Origin: Siphonodentalium dalli
Lineage: Eukaryota; Mollusca; Scaphopoda; Gadilida; Siphonodentaliidae
Assembly: GCA_032622095.1 (NCBI GenBank)
Contig: CP136066.1
Coordinates: 146,351,559 to 146,415,558 of the forward strand
Direction: 5' to 3'
Length of the DNA stretch: 64,000 nucleotides
Shown piece after piece: positions 1-12,453 of this stretch. Position 1 is the first letter of the stretch. The number at the start of each line of letters is the position of its first letter. The position numbers were made by a program, and so were the translations under genes. The notes below the pieces were generated by a model, which was given only the letters and a program-made list of their open reading frames with translations, did not search any database and was not told the DNA's origin.

Positions 1-8
1 ATTCTTAA

Positions 9-464
9 CGTATCACTGGCATTAAGGAACGCCGAAATGAAGATGTTGAGGAGATAGTGCAAGAAATAGCGGAAGAAATGGGCGTTGTTGTTGAATCTAA
101 CGACATCGAGAGATGTCACCGCTCAGGAAAGCCTGGTACCCCGAGATCGATATTAGTCAGATTCCAGCACTATAAAAAACGCAATTCGTTCTATCGCGGG
201 AGAGGGACATTGAAGGGCTCTAGAAAGTATGACCGGGTGTTCATAAACGAGCACCTGACCAATCGACGATCACAGATGGCCGGCGAATGTCGAAAACTCA
301 AGAAGGAAACATATATCGACTCGACGTGGACATTTAACGGTGTCCTCTTCGTCAAGGACTGGTACGAATATGTACACAGGATTGACAGCTTCTATGAGTT
401 CAATGACTTTAAGAGACAACTCTTCAGTCCCAGAAGCCAGCCTAGCTCTATGCAAGGCAATTAG
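9..464 (+). pseudogene. LINE ORF1 fragment (RNA-binding domain)
   Basis: An open frame runs from the stop at 6-8 to the stop at 462-464. No ATG precedes the conserved region, so the piece is probably 5'-broken and no start is assigned. The translation has the hallmarks of ORF1 proteins of APE-type LINEs: an ITGIKE-like first strand, an acidic helix (EDVEEIVQEIAEEMG), the DIERCHRSGKP motif, the strand SILVRF, then VFINEHLT and LFVKD. In known families this RRM-like plus C-terminal domain binds LINE RNA in the ribonucleoprotein particle. No polymerase ORF follows; the frame ends and non-coding DNA begins. It could come from the same family as the LINE at 47.7 kb, but nothing in the sequence links them. 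Family recognition is firm; activity is unlikely. Confidence 0.7.
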
Positions 465-1260
465 AGACTGTGTGCACAGACCACCAGCACCAAATTCGGA
501 CAATAAGTGCCCACACAGCAGGGGGGGGGGGGGTGAAAAAACAAATCCGGCACGTATGCCGGGGTGGGTGTGTGGTCAAAGCCACCAACAAGCAATTTTT
601 TCCGCAACTAAAAAAAAACATTCCTGCTTGTTTTTTAGTGTTTTGGCAATGAGTTGGGCTTCAAAACCACTTTGAATGAGAGAAATAATGTAATTCTAAC
701 TGGTAAACTGACTGCAGGCAGTTATCGTGTTGTATTTTGTTGCAAATTTTGAAATCCAAGATGGCCGCTGGCGGCCATGATTTTTTGGCCGAATGACTTC
801 AAAATGACTCATTCCTATTTACATGTCCATGTTAACATCCATGATAAATAGTATGCACAGAAGTTCATATACAGCTGTTTACAGTGAATTTCCCCCCGCA
901 AATCTCTGTTTTAGTGTTAAAAGGGGGGAGGGTGTCAAAAAATGGTCGGAAAAAACTGCCGAAAACAGAAAAAAAATTGGCGGTGGGGGTGGGTGGGTAC
1001 AAAAAATGATCGAAAGGGAAAAAAATGCCATACGTGCCTGAAATTATTTTCCGACCCCCCCCCCTGCACACAGTTCAATATTCTCTATACGTGTATATAT
1101 GTTCCCCCGTTTATAGCATCACTACACTGCAGAATATGACCTGCCATAACTTATCATTTAATAAACTCGCTCACCACAATTGTAGTGCATGTGCCAAATA
1201 CTTGAAACCACATATACATGTACGAGTGGTGTTTTACACAACCGGTTAAATACCCTGAAG
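465..1260. other. Non-coding stretch with homopolymers
   Basis: No coding potential was recognised. It holds a 13-G run (521-533), a G-rich stretch near 921-932, a G/GT-rich patch near 979-998 and a 10-C run (1055-1064). The G-rich text near 921 and the C-run near 1055 lie in roughly inverted order beside related words (GTCGGAAAA at 945, TTTTCCGAC at 1047), which hints at a decayed fold-back element. The short frames here are low-complexity artefacts. Confidence 0.5.
761..778. repeat. Palindrome with ATGGCCGC arms
   Basis: ATGGCCGC-TG-GCGGCCAT is a perfect 8-bp inverted repeat with a 2-bp centre, preceded by CCAAG. The arm is the same core word (ATGGCCGCC type) that recurs in the fold-back element near 58.4-63.0 kb, and it resembles the consensus of the zinc-finger factor YY1 (AAnATGGCnGC). 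Binding is inference. Confidence 0.6.
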
Positions 1261-1810
1261 AATACGATATACTAATATTATCGAAACTTGTAAATGCACT
1301 GACACGACTCCATCTTATAGAACTAACCTTCCCTCAAGCATCCCTTCATATTTCATTTTTCAGAAGGGATGCATTTTGGGGGTGAAGGCTACTTCTGTCC
1401 CTTTTAGTGAGGTACAATGATGAAATCGTGCCAGACAGTATTACAATATATACCGATGTATGCAACTCTAATGACATACGTGTCATCGCGACATAGTTAG
1501 TCGATATGCACACCTAGCTAAACCACATTGAAATATGGTATAGTATTTATCTTGAAAACATTTAAATGCATCTGACACTAGTGCACCTAGTAGAACTAGC
1601 CTTCCTTCAATCATCCCTTCATCTTCATTTTCAAGAAGGGGTGTACCTTGGGGGCGAAGGCTACTTCTGTCCCATGAATCCAGTAAAGGGACAAGGGTGA
1701 ACTTGTGCCAGATATCATCATAGACAACGGCATAACTATATATCCCATAATTATCATGATGATAATAATCAGACGATATTCACAACCAGTATTAAATCAC
1801 TCAACTATGC
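1261..1810 (+). repeat. Diverged two-copy tandem duplication (about 275 bp)
   Basis: Copy 1 runs about 1261-1535 and copy 2 about 1536-1810. Both contain the block TAGAACTA(A/G)CCTTCC, a hairpin, GGGGG(T/C)GAAGGCTACTTC and TGTCCC, then CTTGTGCCAGA or CGTGCCAGA, and both end near a CGATAT(G/T)CACA block. The hairpin is CATCCCTTC (1339-1347) with GAAGGGATG (1363-1371). In copy 2 it is CATCCCTTC (1612-1620) with GAAGGGGTG (1635-1643), where the one change keeps a G-U pair on one strand. No ORF is present. Copy boundaries are approximate. Confidence 0.7.
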
Positions 1811-2536
1811 TATGTCTGCTTTACCATATATAGTGCACCAAGTGATCATAATGTACGTGAAGATGTTCTATATCACACCACACTACATATCCCCTGGGAA
1901 ATGAAATGAAACGACGACTGTATAAGATTATATTACACAATGGAGTTTTCGTTAATTGCTTACTTGAATGTGCCACAAAACATCCAAGTGTTAATACATA
2001 TGTCAAAGCACAAGCTGTACATGTGACTCTCGGTCACAAATACAAATATGTAGTCACAATTTAAATCACTGTTGGAAGTCTATCCGGGACGATATAGAGC
2101 ATCTTTAACTACATGTCCTTCTTTCTTTTTTTCTTTCATGTTATGATTTTTTGTCATGTCTTGTACTACAATGAGTTTAAAAGTTATTTGCAGCCAATAC
2201 ACACGTATATCATAATATATATTATAGGCAGCTGCGACATGTATGTAAATTGATCGTCCCCACCAACTAAGTCATACCTAGGCGCTGCCATAATGCATAT
2301 ATATCCGAATTGAACATTCTACATTACAAATATCACAAAAACTGTGCTTATTATATTCCGAAAAAAAAATTCAGCCACCCCGTTTCATGGACACAAGATC
2401 CGTCCAGGAACTCATCATCAGCATGCCCCCTCCCAAAAACCATTATCTCGAAACAAATTCACTGGATACAGCTAACCACATTTATTCTCCACCAATATTA
2501 TCGCACAACACAAACCCGGGTCGATATATCACTTTA
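1811..2536. other. No gene recognised
   Basis: AT-rich DNA with no recognisable coding frame. The last bases, TATCACTTTA (2527-2536), match the end of a satellite B unit (TATCGCTTTA) at nine of ten positions. A stub of B may therefore precede the first A element. Confidence 0.5.
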
Positions 2537-2987
2537 GGTTACACTGGTGTAAATAAGGTTCCGAGTGACATCTAGCGGATGCGGGAGGAATATATAGGAG
2601 AGAATAAAATAGACACTGGGCCCTGATTGGTCAATAGCCTTGTGTGCTTTTCACATAAAAAAATCATCACACCTCTCCCCTATGATTTCCCATAGGTAAA
2701 ATAACCATTGGCACAGGAATTAACCCTTTGTAGTGAAGTTTGAATATTTTGGTGTGGTCTAAACTATGACTGTATTTTTTTATGCGGTTCTGACACTAGT
2801 CACGAAAACATAAGATTTAAAGGTGAATTCCCTGCTAGACAGACATGATTTTTTTGTGTAAAAAGTTTCCCAAAATGTCAATTTTTCAGATTTAAAGAAA
2901 ATTTTGGACCCAACATTTATATTGCCAACACTATACGCTAAAACGTTAGCACTGAGGCCTATGGGAAACATTTACACCAGTGTAACC
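2537..2987 (+). mobile_element. Element A1: 451-bp TA-flanked inverted-repeat element (MITE-like)
   Basis: Termini are GGTTACACTGGTGTAAAT at the left and its exact reverse complement at the right (18 bp, perfect). Each terminus is itself near-palindromic (TTACAC-TG-GTGTAA). A second inverted pair, TTTCCCATAGG (2686-2696) and CCTATGGGAAA (2958-2968), lies inside, and CCTATG-ATTTCC-CATAGG (2679-2696) can fold. There is no transposase frame. In internal copies the flanks read CTTTA|GG...CC|TAAAG, while B/B junctions without A read CTTTAAAG, so the target duplication is TA as in the Tc1/mariner superfamily. This copy carries CCCTGATTGG, TAAACTATGA and GCCAACAC alleles. The right end abuts B; the left end is the array edge. 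Confidence 0.85.
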
Positions 2988-4790
2988 TAAAGGGAAAAAA
3001 TAGCTTTTTATCATTTTTGATTCCTGGGAGTCACTTTAAAGCATTTTAATGCATTTTACAGAGCCTGGTCTTTCAGTCCAATGAATATCTCATGCTTGGT
3101 GTGGCTATTCTTGCTGCTGATGTCTTCTTTCACTTACATCAGCCAAAAAAATAGTAAGATTTTTCATAAAAAATGCCAATTTTTCAAGGTATTTTCAAAA
3201 AATTTCAAGGTGGTAATAGTCACATGATAATGCAAATGACCCATAACATGAGCATGTCAACGACACATATATCAATTGTTATAAGAACCTAATCTAACAA
3301 GTATTTTGGATTTTATAGCCAGTGATATTCAGATATATATCATAAAAGTGTGTCATTTCCACTGGTGGGTATGGTCATTTGAAGGTTAATAGCACTAAAA
3401 CTTGGACACATTTAAGAAAATGCTTCAGCAATTCAAAGAGAGCATATCTTTATTCAACTAATTCAATATACACCCACATCCAGTTATCTTGGATCACCCT
3501 TGCAGACCTGAAAATGTCATATTTTATTCTTCAATGTGCTGATAAAGTCATGCGCTTGATGCTCAGCTGATCAGATCTGGACTCAATGACCTCACATCAC
3601 CAGAAGTTCTCTCATGGAAAGAATATTGTACAGTCTTCCATAGCTGATCCAAGTTTGCAACACCAGACCCCTAAAACTGAGTGAAAATGGGGCCTGAACA
3701 TGACTGGTGGTGGAAAATTGTGCCTTTTTGATGAATAATTTGTTAAAGGGGGTGGGGTTAAATTGTGTGTGATAAATAAAGAACCATAGGGGTGATATTG
3801 TTTTTGAATACATTTTTTCCATTGATGGGCAATTCTGAAGAAATGTAGGGAGTTACAATTATTCCGCGAAAAAGCGGGCTATCGCTTTAAAGGGAAAAAA
3901 TAGCTTTTTATCATTTTTGATTCCTGGGAGTCACTTTAAAGCATTTTAATTGCATTTTACAGAGCCTGGTCTTTCAGTCCAATGAATATCTCATGCTTGG
4001 TGTGGCTATTCTTGCTGCTGATGTCTTCTTTCACTTACATCAGCCAAAAAAATAGTAAGATTTTTCATAAAAAATGCCAATTTTTCAAGGTATTTTCAAA
4101 AATTTTCAAGGTGGTAATAGTCACATGATAATGCAAATGACCCATAACATGAGCATGTCAACGACACATATATCAATTGTTATAAGAACCTAATCTAACA
4201 AGTATTTTGGATTTTATAGCCAGTGATATACAGATATATATCATAAAAGTGTGTCATTTCCACTGGTGGGTATGGTCATTTGAAGGTTAATAGCACTAAA
4301 ACTTGGACACATTTAAGAAAATGCTTCAGCAATTCAAAGAGAGCATATCTTTATTCAACTAATTCAATATACACCCACATCCAGTTATCTTGGATCACCC
4401 TTGCAGACCTGAAAATGTCATATTTTATTCTTCAATGTGCTGATAAAGTCATGCGCTTGATGCTCAGCTGATCAGATCTGGACTCAATGACCTCACATCA
4501 CCAGAAGTTCTCTCATGGAAAGAATATTGTACAGTCTTCCATAGCTGATCCAAGTTTGCAACACCAGACCCCTAAAACTGAGTGAAAATGGGGCCTGAAC
4601 ATGACTGGTGGTGGAAAATTGTGCCTTTTTGATGAATAATTTGTTAAAGGGGGTGGGGTTAAATTGTGTGTGATAAATAAAGAACCATAGGGGTGATATT
4701 GTTTTTGAACACATTTTTTCCATTGATGGGCAATTCTGAAGAAATGTAGGGAGTTACAATTATTCCGCGAAAAAGCGGGCTATCGCTTTA
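2988..4790 (+). repeat. Satellite run BB (B1, B2)
   Basis: Defines two B types. Type a (first after A) has TAATGCATTTTAC (900 bp), CAAAAAATTTC and GAATACATTT. Type b (second) has TAATTGCATTTTAC (901 bp), CAAAAATTTTC and GAACACATTT. Every B carries an 8-bp hairpin GCTGATGT / ACATCAGC with a 12-base loop (3116-3143 in B1) and a cluster of restriction-type palindromes CAGCTG, TGATCA, AGATCT (3566-3579 in B1). Confidence 0.9.
3869..3909. other. Imperfect dyad at B/B junction centred on the A insertion site
   Basis: AAAAAGC (3869-3875) pairs with GCTTTTT (3903-3909), and GCTAT pairs with ATAGC, around the palindrome TTTAAA (3886-3891). The TA at 3888-3889 lies at the centre of the dyad and is the TA split and duplicated wherever A is present. 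A further stem, CCGC / GCGG, sits just upstream (3864-3877). The same arrangement occurs at most B/B junctions; a few have lost one base (near 36341, 43095, 45795). Confidence 0.75.
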
Positions 4791-5241
4791 GGTTACACTG
4801 GTGTAAATAAGGTTCCGAGTGACATCTAGCGGATGCGGGAGGAATATATAGGAGAGAATAAAATAGACACTGGGCCCTAATTGGTCAATAGCCTTGTGTG
4901 CTTTTCACATAAAAAAATCATCACACCTCTCCCCTATGATTTCCCATAGGTAAAATAACCATTGGCACAGGAATTAACCCTTTGTAGTGAAGTTTGAATA
5001 TTTTGGTGTGGTCTAAAATATGACTGTATTTTTTTATGCGGTTCTGACACTAGTCACGAAAACATAAGATTTAAAGGTGAATTCCCTGCTAGACAGACAT
5101 GATTTTTTTGTGTAAAAAGTTTCCCAAAATGTCAATTTTTCAGATTTAAAGAAAATTTTGGACCCAACATTTATATTGCCAATACTATACGCTAAAACGT
5201 TAGCACTGAGGCCTATGGGAAACATTTACACCAGTGTAACC
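4791..5241 (+). mobile_element. Element A2
   Basis: 451 bp with perfect termini. Carries the central allele set CCCTAATTGG, TAAAATATGA, GCCAATAC, AGTCACG, shared by A2-A10. Confidence 0.85.
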
Positions 5242-7044
5242 TAAAGGGAAAAAATAGCTTTTTATCATTTTTGATTCCTGGGAGTCACTTTAAAGCATTT
5301 TAATGCATTTTACAGAGCCTGGTCTTTCAGTCCAATGAATATCTCATGCTTGGTGTGGCTATTCTTGCTGCTGATGTCTTCTTTCACTTACATCAGCCAA
5401 AAAAATAGTAAGATTTTTCATAAAAAATGCCAATTTTTCAAGGTATTTTCAAAAAATTTCAAGGTGGTAATAGTCACATGATAATGCAAATGACCCATAA
5501 CATGAGCATGTCAACGACACATATATCAATTGTTATAAGAACCTAATCTAACAAGTATTTTGGATTTTATAGCCAGTGATATTCAGATATATATCATAAA
5601 AGTGTGTCATTTCCACTGGTGGGTATGGTCATTTGAAGGTTAATAGCACTAAAACTTGGACACATTTAAGAAAATGCTTCAGCAATTCAAAGAGAGCATA
5701 TCTTTATTCAACTAATTCAATATACACCCACATCCAGTTATCTTGGATCACCCTTGCAGACCTGAAAATGTCATATTTTATTCTTCAATGTGCTGATAAA
5801 GTCATGCGCTTGATGCTCAGCTGATCAGATCTGGACTCAATGACCTCACATCACCAGAAGTTCTCTCATGGAAAGAATATTGTACAGTCTTCCATAGCTG
5901 ATCCAAGTTTGCAACACCAGACCCCTAAAACTGAGTGAAAATGGGGCCTGAACATGACTGGTGGTGGAAAATTGTGCCTTTTTGATGAATAATTTGTTAA
6001 AGGGGGTGGGGTTAAATTGTGTGTGATAAATAAAGAACCATAGGGGTGATATTGTTTTTGAATACATTTTTTCCATTGATGGGCAATTCTGAAGAAATGT
6101 AGGGAGTTACAATTATTCCGCGAAAAAGCGGGCTATCGCTTTAAAGGGAAAAAATAGCTTTTTATCATTTTTGATTCCTGGGAGTCACTTTAAAGCATTT
6201 TAATTGCATTTTACAGAGCCTGGTCTTTCAGTCCAATGAATATCTCATGCTTGGTGTGGCTATTCTTGCTGCTGATGTCTTCTTTCACTTACATCAGCCA
6301 AAAAAATAGTAAGATTTTTCATAAAAAATGCCAATTTTTCAAGGTATTTTCAAAAATTTTCAAGGTGGTAATAGTCACATGATAATGCAAATGACCCATA
6401 ACATGAGCATGTCAACGACACATATATCAATTGTTATAAGAACCTAATCTAACAAGTATTTTGGATTTTATAGCCAGTGATATACAGATATATATCATAA
6501 AAGTGTGTCATTTCCACTGGTGGGTATGGTCATTTGAAGGTTAATAGCACTAAAACTTGGACACATTTAAGAAAATGCTTCAGCAATTCAAAGAGAGCAT
6601 ATCTTTATTCAACTAATTCAATATACACCCACATCCAGTTATCTTGGATCACCCTTGCAGACCTGAAAATGTCATATTTTATTCTTCAATGTGCTGATAA
6701 AGTCATGCGCTTGATGCTCAGCTGATCAGATCTGGACTCAATGACCTCACATCACCAGAAGTTCTCTCATGGAAAGAATATTGTACAGTCTTCCATAGCT
6801 GATCCAAGTTTGCAACACCAGACCCCTAAAACTGAGTGAAAATGGGGCCTGAACATGACTGGTGGTGGAAAATTGTGCCTTTTTGATGAATAATTTGTTA
6901 AAGGGGGTGGGGTTAAATTGTGTGTGATAAATAAAGAACCATAGGGGTGATATTGTTTTTGAACACATTTTTTCCATTGATGGGCAATTCTGAAGAAATG
7001 TAGGGAGTTACAATTATTCCGCGAAAAAGCGGGCTATCGCTTTA
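5242..7044 (+). repeat. Satellite run BB (B3, B4)
   Basis: B3 is type a with GATATTCAG, as in B1. B4 is type b. The layout is the same as the first run. Confidence 0.9.
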
Positions 7045-7495
7045 GGTTACACTGGTGTAAATAAGGTTCCGAGTGACATCTAGCGGATGCGGGAGGAATA
7101 TATAGGAGAGAATAAAATAGACACTGGGCCCTAATTGGTCAATAGCCTTGTGTGCTTTTCACATAAAAAAATCATCACACCTCTCCCCTATGATTTCCCA
7201 TAGGTAAAATAACCATTGGCACAGGAATTAACCCTTTGTAGTGAAGTTTGAATATTTTGGTGTGGTCTAAAATATGACTGTATTTTTTTATGCGGTTCTG
7301 ACACTAGTCACGAAAACATAAGATTTAAAGGTGAATTCCCTGCTAGACAGACATGATTTTTTTGTGTAAAAAGTTTCCCAAAATGTCAATTTTTCAGATT
7401 TAAAGAAAATTTTGGACCCAACATTTATATTGCCAATACTATACGCTAAAACGTTAGCACTGAGGCCTATGGGAAACATTTACACCAGTGTAACC
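7045..7495 (+). mobile_element. Element A3
   Basis: 451 bp, central allele set. Confidence 0.85.
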
Positions 7496-9298
7496 TAAAG
7501 GGAAAAAATAGCTTTTTATCATTTTTGATTCCTGGGAGTCACTTTAAAGCATTTTAATGCATTTTACAGAGCCTGGTCTTTCAGTCCAATGAATATCTCA
7601 TGCTTGGTGTGGCTATTCTTGCTGCTGATGTCTTCTTTCACTTACATCAGCCAAAAAAATAGTAAGATTTTTCATAAAAAATGCCAATTTTTCAAGGTAT
7701 TTTCAAAAAATTTCAAGGTGGTAATAGTCACATGATAATGCAAATGACCCATAACATGAGCATGTCAACGACACATATATCAATTGTTATAAGAACCTAA
7801 TCTAACAAGTATTTTGGATTTTATAGCCAGTGATATACAGATATATATCATAAAAGTGTGTCATTTCCACTGGTGGGTATGGTCATTTGAAGGTTAATAG
7901 CACTAAAACTTGGACACATTTAAGAAAATGCTTCAGCAATTCAAAGAGAGCATATCTTTATTCAACTAATTCAATATACACCCACATCCAGTTATCTTGG
8001 ATCACCCTTGCAGACCTGAAAATGTCATATTTTATTCTTCAATGTGCTGATAAAGTCATGCGCTTGATGCTCAGCTGATCAGATCTGGACTCAATGACCT
8101 CACATCACCAGAAGTTCTCTCATGGAAAGAATATTGTACAGTCTTCCATAGCTGATCCAAGTTTGCAACACCAGACCCCTAAAACTGAGTGAAAATGGGG
8201 CCTGAACATGACTGGTGGTGGAAAATTGTGCCTTTTTGATGAATAATTTGTTAAAGGGGGTGGGGTTAAATTGTGTGTGATAAATAAAGAACCATAGGGG
8301 TGATATTGTTTTTGAATACATTTTTTCCATTGATGGGCAATTCTGAAGAAATGTAGGGAGTTACAATTATTCCGCGAAAAAGCGGGCTATCGCTTTAAAG
8401 GGAAAAAATAGCTTTTTATCATTTTTGATTCCTGGGAGTCACTTTAAAGCATTTTAATTGCATTTTACAGAGCCTGGTCTTTCAGTCCAATGAATATCTC
8501 ATGCTTGGTGTGGCTATTCTTGCTGCTGATGTCTTCTTTCACTTACATCAGCCAAAAAAATAGTAAGATTTTTCATAAAAAATGCCAATTTTTCAAGGTA
8601 TTTTCAAAAAATTTCAAGGTGGTAATAGTCACATGATAATGCAAATGACCCATAACATGAGCATGTCAACGACACATATATCAATTGTTATAAGAACCTA
8701 ATCTAACAAGTATTTTGGATTTTATAGCCAGTGATATTCAGATATATATCATAAAAGTGTGTCATTTCCACTGGTGGGTATGGTCATTTGAAGGTTAATA
8801 GCACTAAAACTTGGACACATTTAAGAAAATGCTTCAGCAATTCAAAGAGAGCATATCTTTATTCAACTAATTCAATATACACCCACATCCAGTTATCTTG
8901 GATCACCCTTGCAGACCTGAAAATGTCATATTTTATTCTTCAATGTGCTGATAAAGTCATGCGCTTGATGCTCAGCTGATCAGATCTGGACTCAATGACC
9001 TCACATCACCAGAAGTTCTCTCATGGAAAGAATATTGTACAGTCTTCCATAGCTGATCCAAGTTTGCAACACCAGACCCCTAAAACTGAGTGAAAATGGG
9101 GCCTGAACATGACTGGTGGTGGAAAATTGTGCCTTTTTGATGAATAATTTGTTAAAGGGGGTGGGGTTAAATTGTGTGTGATAAATAAAGAACCATAGGG
9201 GTGATATTGTTTTTGAACACATTTTTTCCATTGATGGGCAATTCTGAAGAAATGTAGGGAGTTACAATTATTCCGCGAAAAAGCGGGCTATCGCTTTA
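7496..9298 (+). repeat. Satellite run BB (B5, B6)
   Basis: B5 is type a with GATATACAG. B6 is a mosaic: it has the type b length (TAATTGC) and GAACACATTT, but the type a CAAAAAATTTC and GATATTCAG alleles, as expected from conversion or unequal exchange. Confidence 0.9.
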
Positions 9299-9749
9299 GG
9301 TTACACTGGTGTAAATAAGGTTCCGAGTGACATCTAGCGGATGCGGGAGGAATATATAGGAGAGAATAAAATAGACACTGGGCCCTAATTGGTCAATAGC
9401 CTTGTGTGCTTTTCACATAAAAAAATCATCACACCTCTCCCCTATGATTTCCCATAGGTAAAATAACCATTGGCACAGGAATTAACCCTTTGTAGTGAAG
9501 TTTGAATATTTTGGTGTGGTCTAAAATATGACTGTATTTTTTTATGCGGTTCTGACACTAGTCACGAAAACATAAGATTTAAAGGTGAATTCCCTGCTAG
9601 ACAGACATGATTTTTTTGTGTAAAAAGTTTCCCAAAATGTCAATTTTTCAGATTTAAAGAAAATTTTGGACCCAACATTTATATTGCCAATACTATACGC
9701 TAAAACGTTAGCACTGAGGCCTATGGGAAACATTTACACCAGTGTAACC
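9299..9749 (+). mobile_element. Element A4
   Basis: 451 bp, central allele set. It starts a 5409-bp block (A-BBB-A-BB) that is repeated from A6. Confidence 0.85.
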
Positions 9750-12453
9750 TAAAGGGAAAAAATAGCTTTTTATCATTTTTGATTCCTGGGAGTCACTTTA
9801 AAGCATTTTAATGCATTTTACAGAGCCTGGTCTTTCAGTCCAATGAATATCTCATGCTTGGTGTGGCTATTCTTGCTGCTGATGTCTTCTTTCACTTACA
9901 TCAGCCAAAAAAATAGTAAGATTTTTCATAAAAAATGCCAATTTTTCAAGGTATTTTCAAAAAATTTCAAGGTGGTAATAGTCACATGATAATGCAAATG
10001 ACCCATAACATGAGCATGTCAACGACACATATATCAATTGTTATAAGAACCTAATCTAACAAGTATTTTGGATTTTATAGCCAGTGATATACAGATATAT
10101 ATCATAAAAGTGTGTCATTTCCACTGGTGGGTATGGTCATTTGAAGGTTAATAGCACTAAAACTTGGACACATTTAAGAAAATGCTTCAGCAATTCAAAG
10201 AGAGCATATCTTTATTCAACTAATTCAATATACACCCACATCCAGTTATCTTGGATCACCCTTGCAGACCTGAAAATGTCATATTTTATTCTTCAATGTG
10301 CTGATAAAGTCATGCGCTTGATGCTCAGCTGATCAGATCTGGACTCAATGACCTCACATCACCAGAAGTTCTCTCATGGAAAGAATATTGTACAGTCTTC
10401 CATAGCTGATCCAAGTTTGCAACACCAGACCCCTAAAACTGAGTGAAAATGGGGCCTGAACATGACTGGTGGTGGAAAATTGTGCCTTTTTGATGAATAA
10501 TTTGTTAAAGGGGGTGGGGTTAAATTGTGTGTGATAAATAAAGAACCATAGGGGTGATATTGTTTTTGAATACATTTTTTCCATTGATGGGCAATTCTGA
10601 AGAAATGTAGGGAGTTACAATTATTCCGCGAAAAAGCGGGCTATCGCTTTAAAGGGAAAAAATAGCTTTTTATCATTTTTGATTCCTGGGAGTCACTTTA
10701 AAGCATTTTAATTGCATTTTACAGAGCCTGGTCTTTCAGTCCAATGAATATCTCATGCTTGGTGTGGCTATTCTTGCTGCTGATGTCTTCTTTCACTTAC
10801 ATCAGCCAAAAAAATAGTAAGATTTTTCATAAAAAATGCCAATTTTTCAAGGTATTTTCAAAAAATTTCAAGGTGGTAATAGTCACATGATAATGCAAAT
10901 GACCCATAACATGAGCATGTCAACGACACATATATCAATTGTTATAAGAACCTAATCTAACAAGTATTTTGGATTTTATAGCCAGTGATATTCAGATATA
11001 TATCATAAAAGTGTGTCATTTCCACTGGTGGGTATGGTCATTTGAAGGTTAATAGCACTAAAACTTGGACACATTTAAGAAAATGCTTCAGCAATTCAAA
11101 GAGAGCATATCTTTATTCAACTAATTCAATATACACCCACATCCAGTTATCTTGGATCACCCTTGCAGACCTGAAAATGTCATATTTTATTCTTCAATGT
11201 GCTGATAAAGTCATGCGCTTGATGCTCAGCTGATCAGATCTGGACTCAATGACCTCACATCACCAGAAGTTCTCTCATGGAAAGAATATTGTACAGTCTT
11301 CCATAGCTGATCCAAGTTTGCAACACCAGACCCCTAAAACTGAGTGAAAATGGGGCCTGAACATGACTGGTGGTGGAAAATTGTGCCTTTTTGATGAATA
11401 ATTTGTTAAAGGGGGTGGGGTTAAATTGTGTGTGATAAATAAAGAACCATAGGGGTGATATTGTTTTTGAATACATTTTTTCCATTGATGGGCAATTCTG
11501 AAGAAATGTAGGGAGTTACAATTATTCCGCGAAAAAGCGGGCTATCGCTTTAAAGGGAAAAAATAGCTTTTTATCATTTTTGATTCCTGGGAGTCACTTT
11601 AAAGCATTTTAATTGCATTTTACAGAGCCTGGTCTTTCAGTCCAATGAATATCTCATGCTTGGTGTGGCTATTCTTGCTGCTGATGTCTTCTTTCACTTA
11701 CATCAGCCAAAAAAATAGTAAGATTTTTCATAAAAAATGCCAATTTTTCAAGGTATTTTCAAAAATTTTCAAGGTGGTAATAGTCACATGATAATGCAAA
11801 TGACCCATAACATGAGCATGTCAACGACACATATATCAATTGTTATAAGAACCTAATCTAACAAGTATTTTGGATTTTATAGCCAGTGATATACAGATAT
11901 ATATCATAAAAGTGTGTCATTTCCACTGGTGGGTATGGTCATTTGAAGGTTAATAGCACTAAAACTTGGACACATTTAAGAAAATGCTTCAGCAATTCAA
12001 AGAGAGCATATCTTTATTCAACTAATTCAATATACACCCACATCCAGTTATCTTGGATCACCCTTGCAGACCTGAAAATGTCATATTTTATTCTTCAATG
12101 TGCTGATAAAGTCATGCGCTTGATGCTCAGCTGATCAGATCTGGACTCAATGACCTCACATCACCAGAAGTTCTCTCATGGAAAGAATATTGTACAGTCT
12201 TCCATAGCTGATCCAAGTTTGCAACACCAGACCCCTAAAACTGAGTGAAAATGGGGCCTGAACATGACTGGTGGTGGAAAATTGTGCCTTTTTGATGAAT
12301 AATTTGTTAAAGGGGGTGGGGTTAAATTGTGTGTGATAAATAAAGAACCATAGGGGTGATATTGTTTTTGAACACATTTTTTCCATTGATGGGCAATTCT
12401 GAAGAAATGTAGGGAGTTACAATTATTCCGCGAAAAAGCGGGCTATCGCTTTA
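9750..12453 (+). repeat. Satellite run BBB (B7-B9)
   Basis: Pattern a, mosaic, b. B8 has TAATTGC, CAAAAAATTTC, GATATTCAG and GAATACATTT. The same middle mosaic recurs in B13. Confidence 0.9.
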
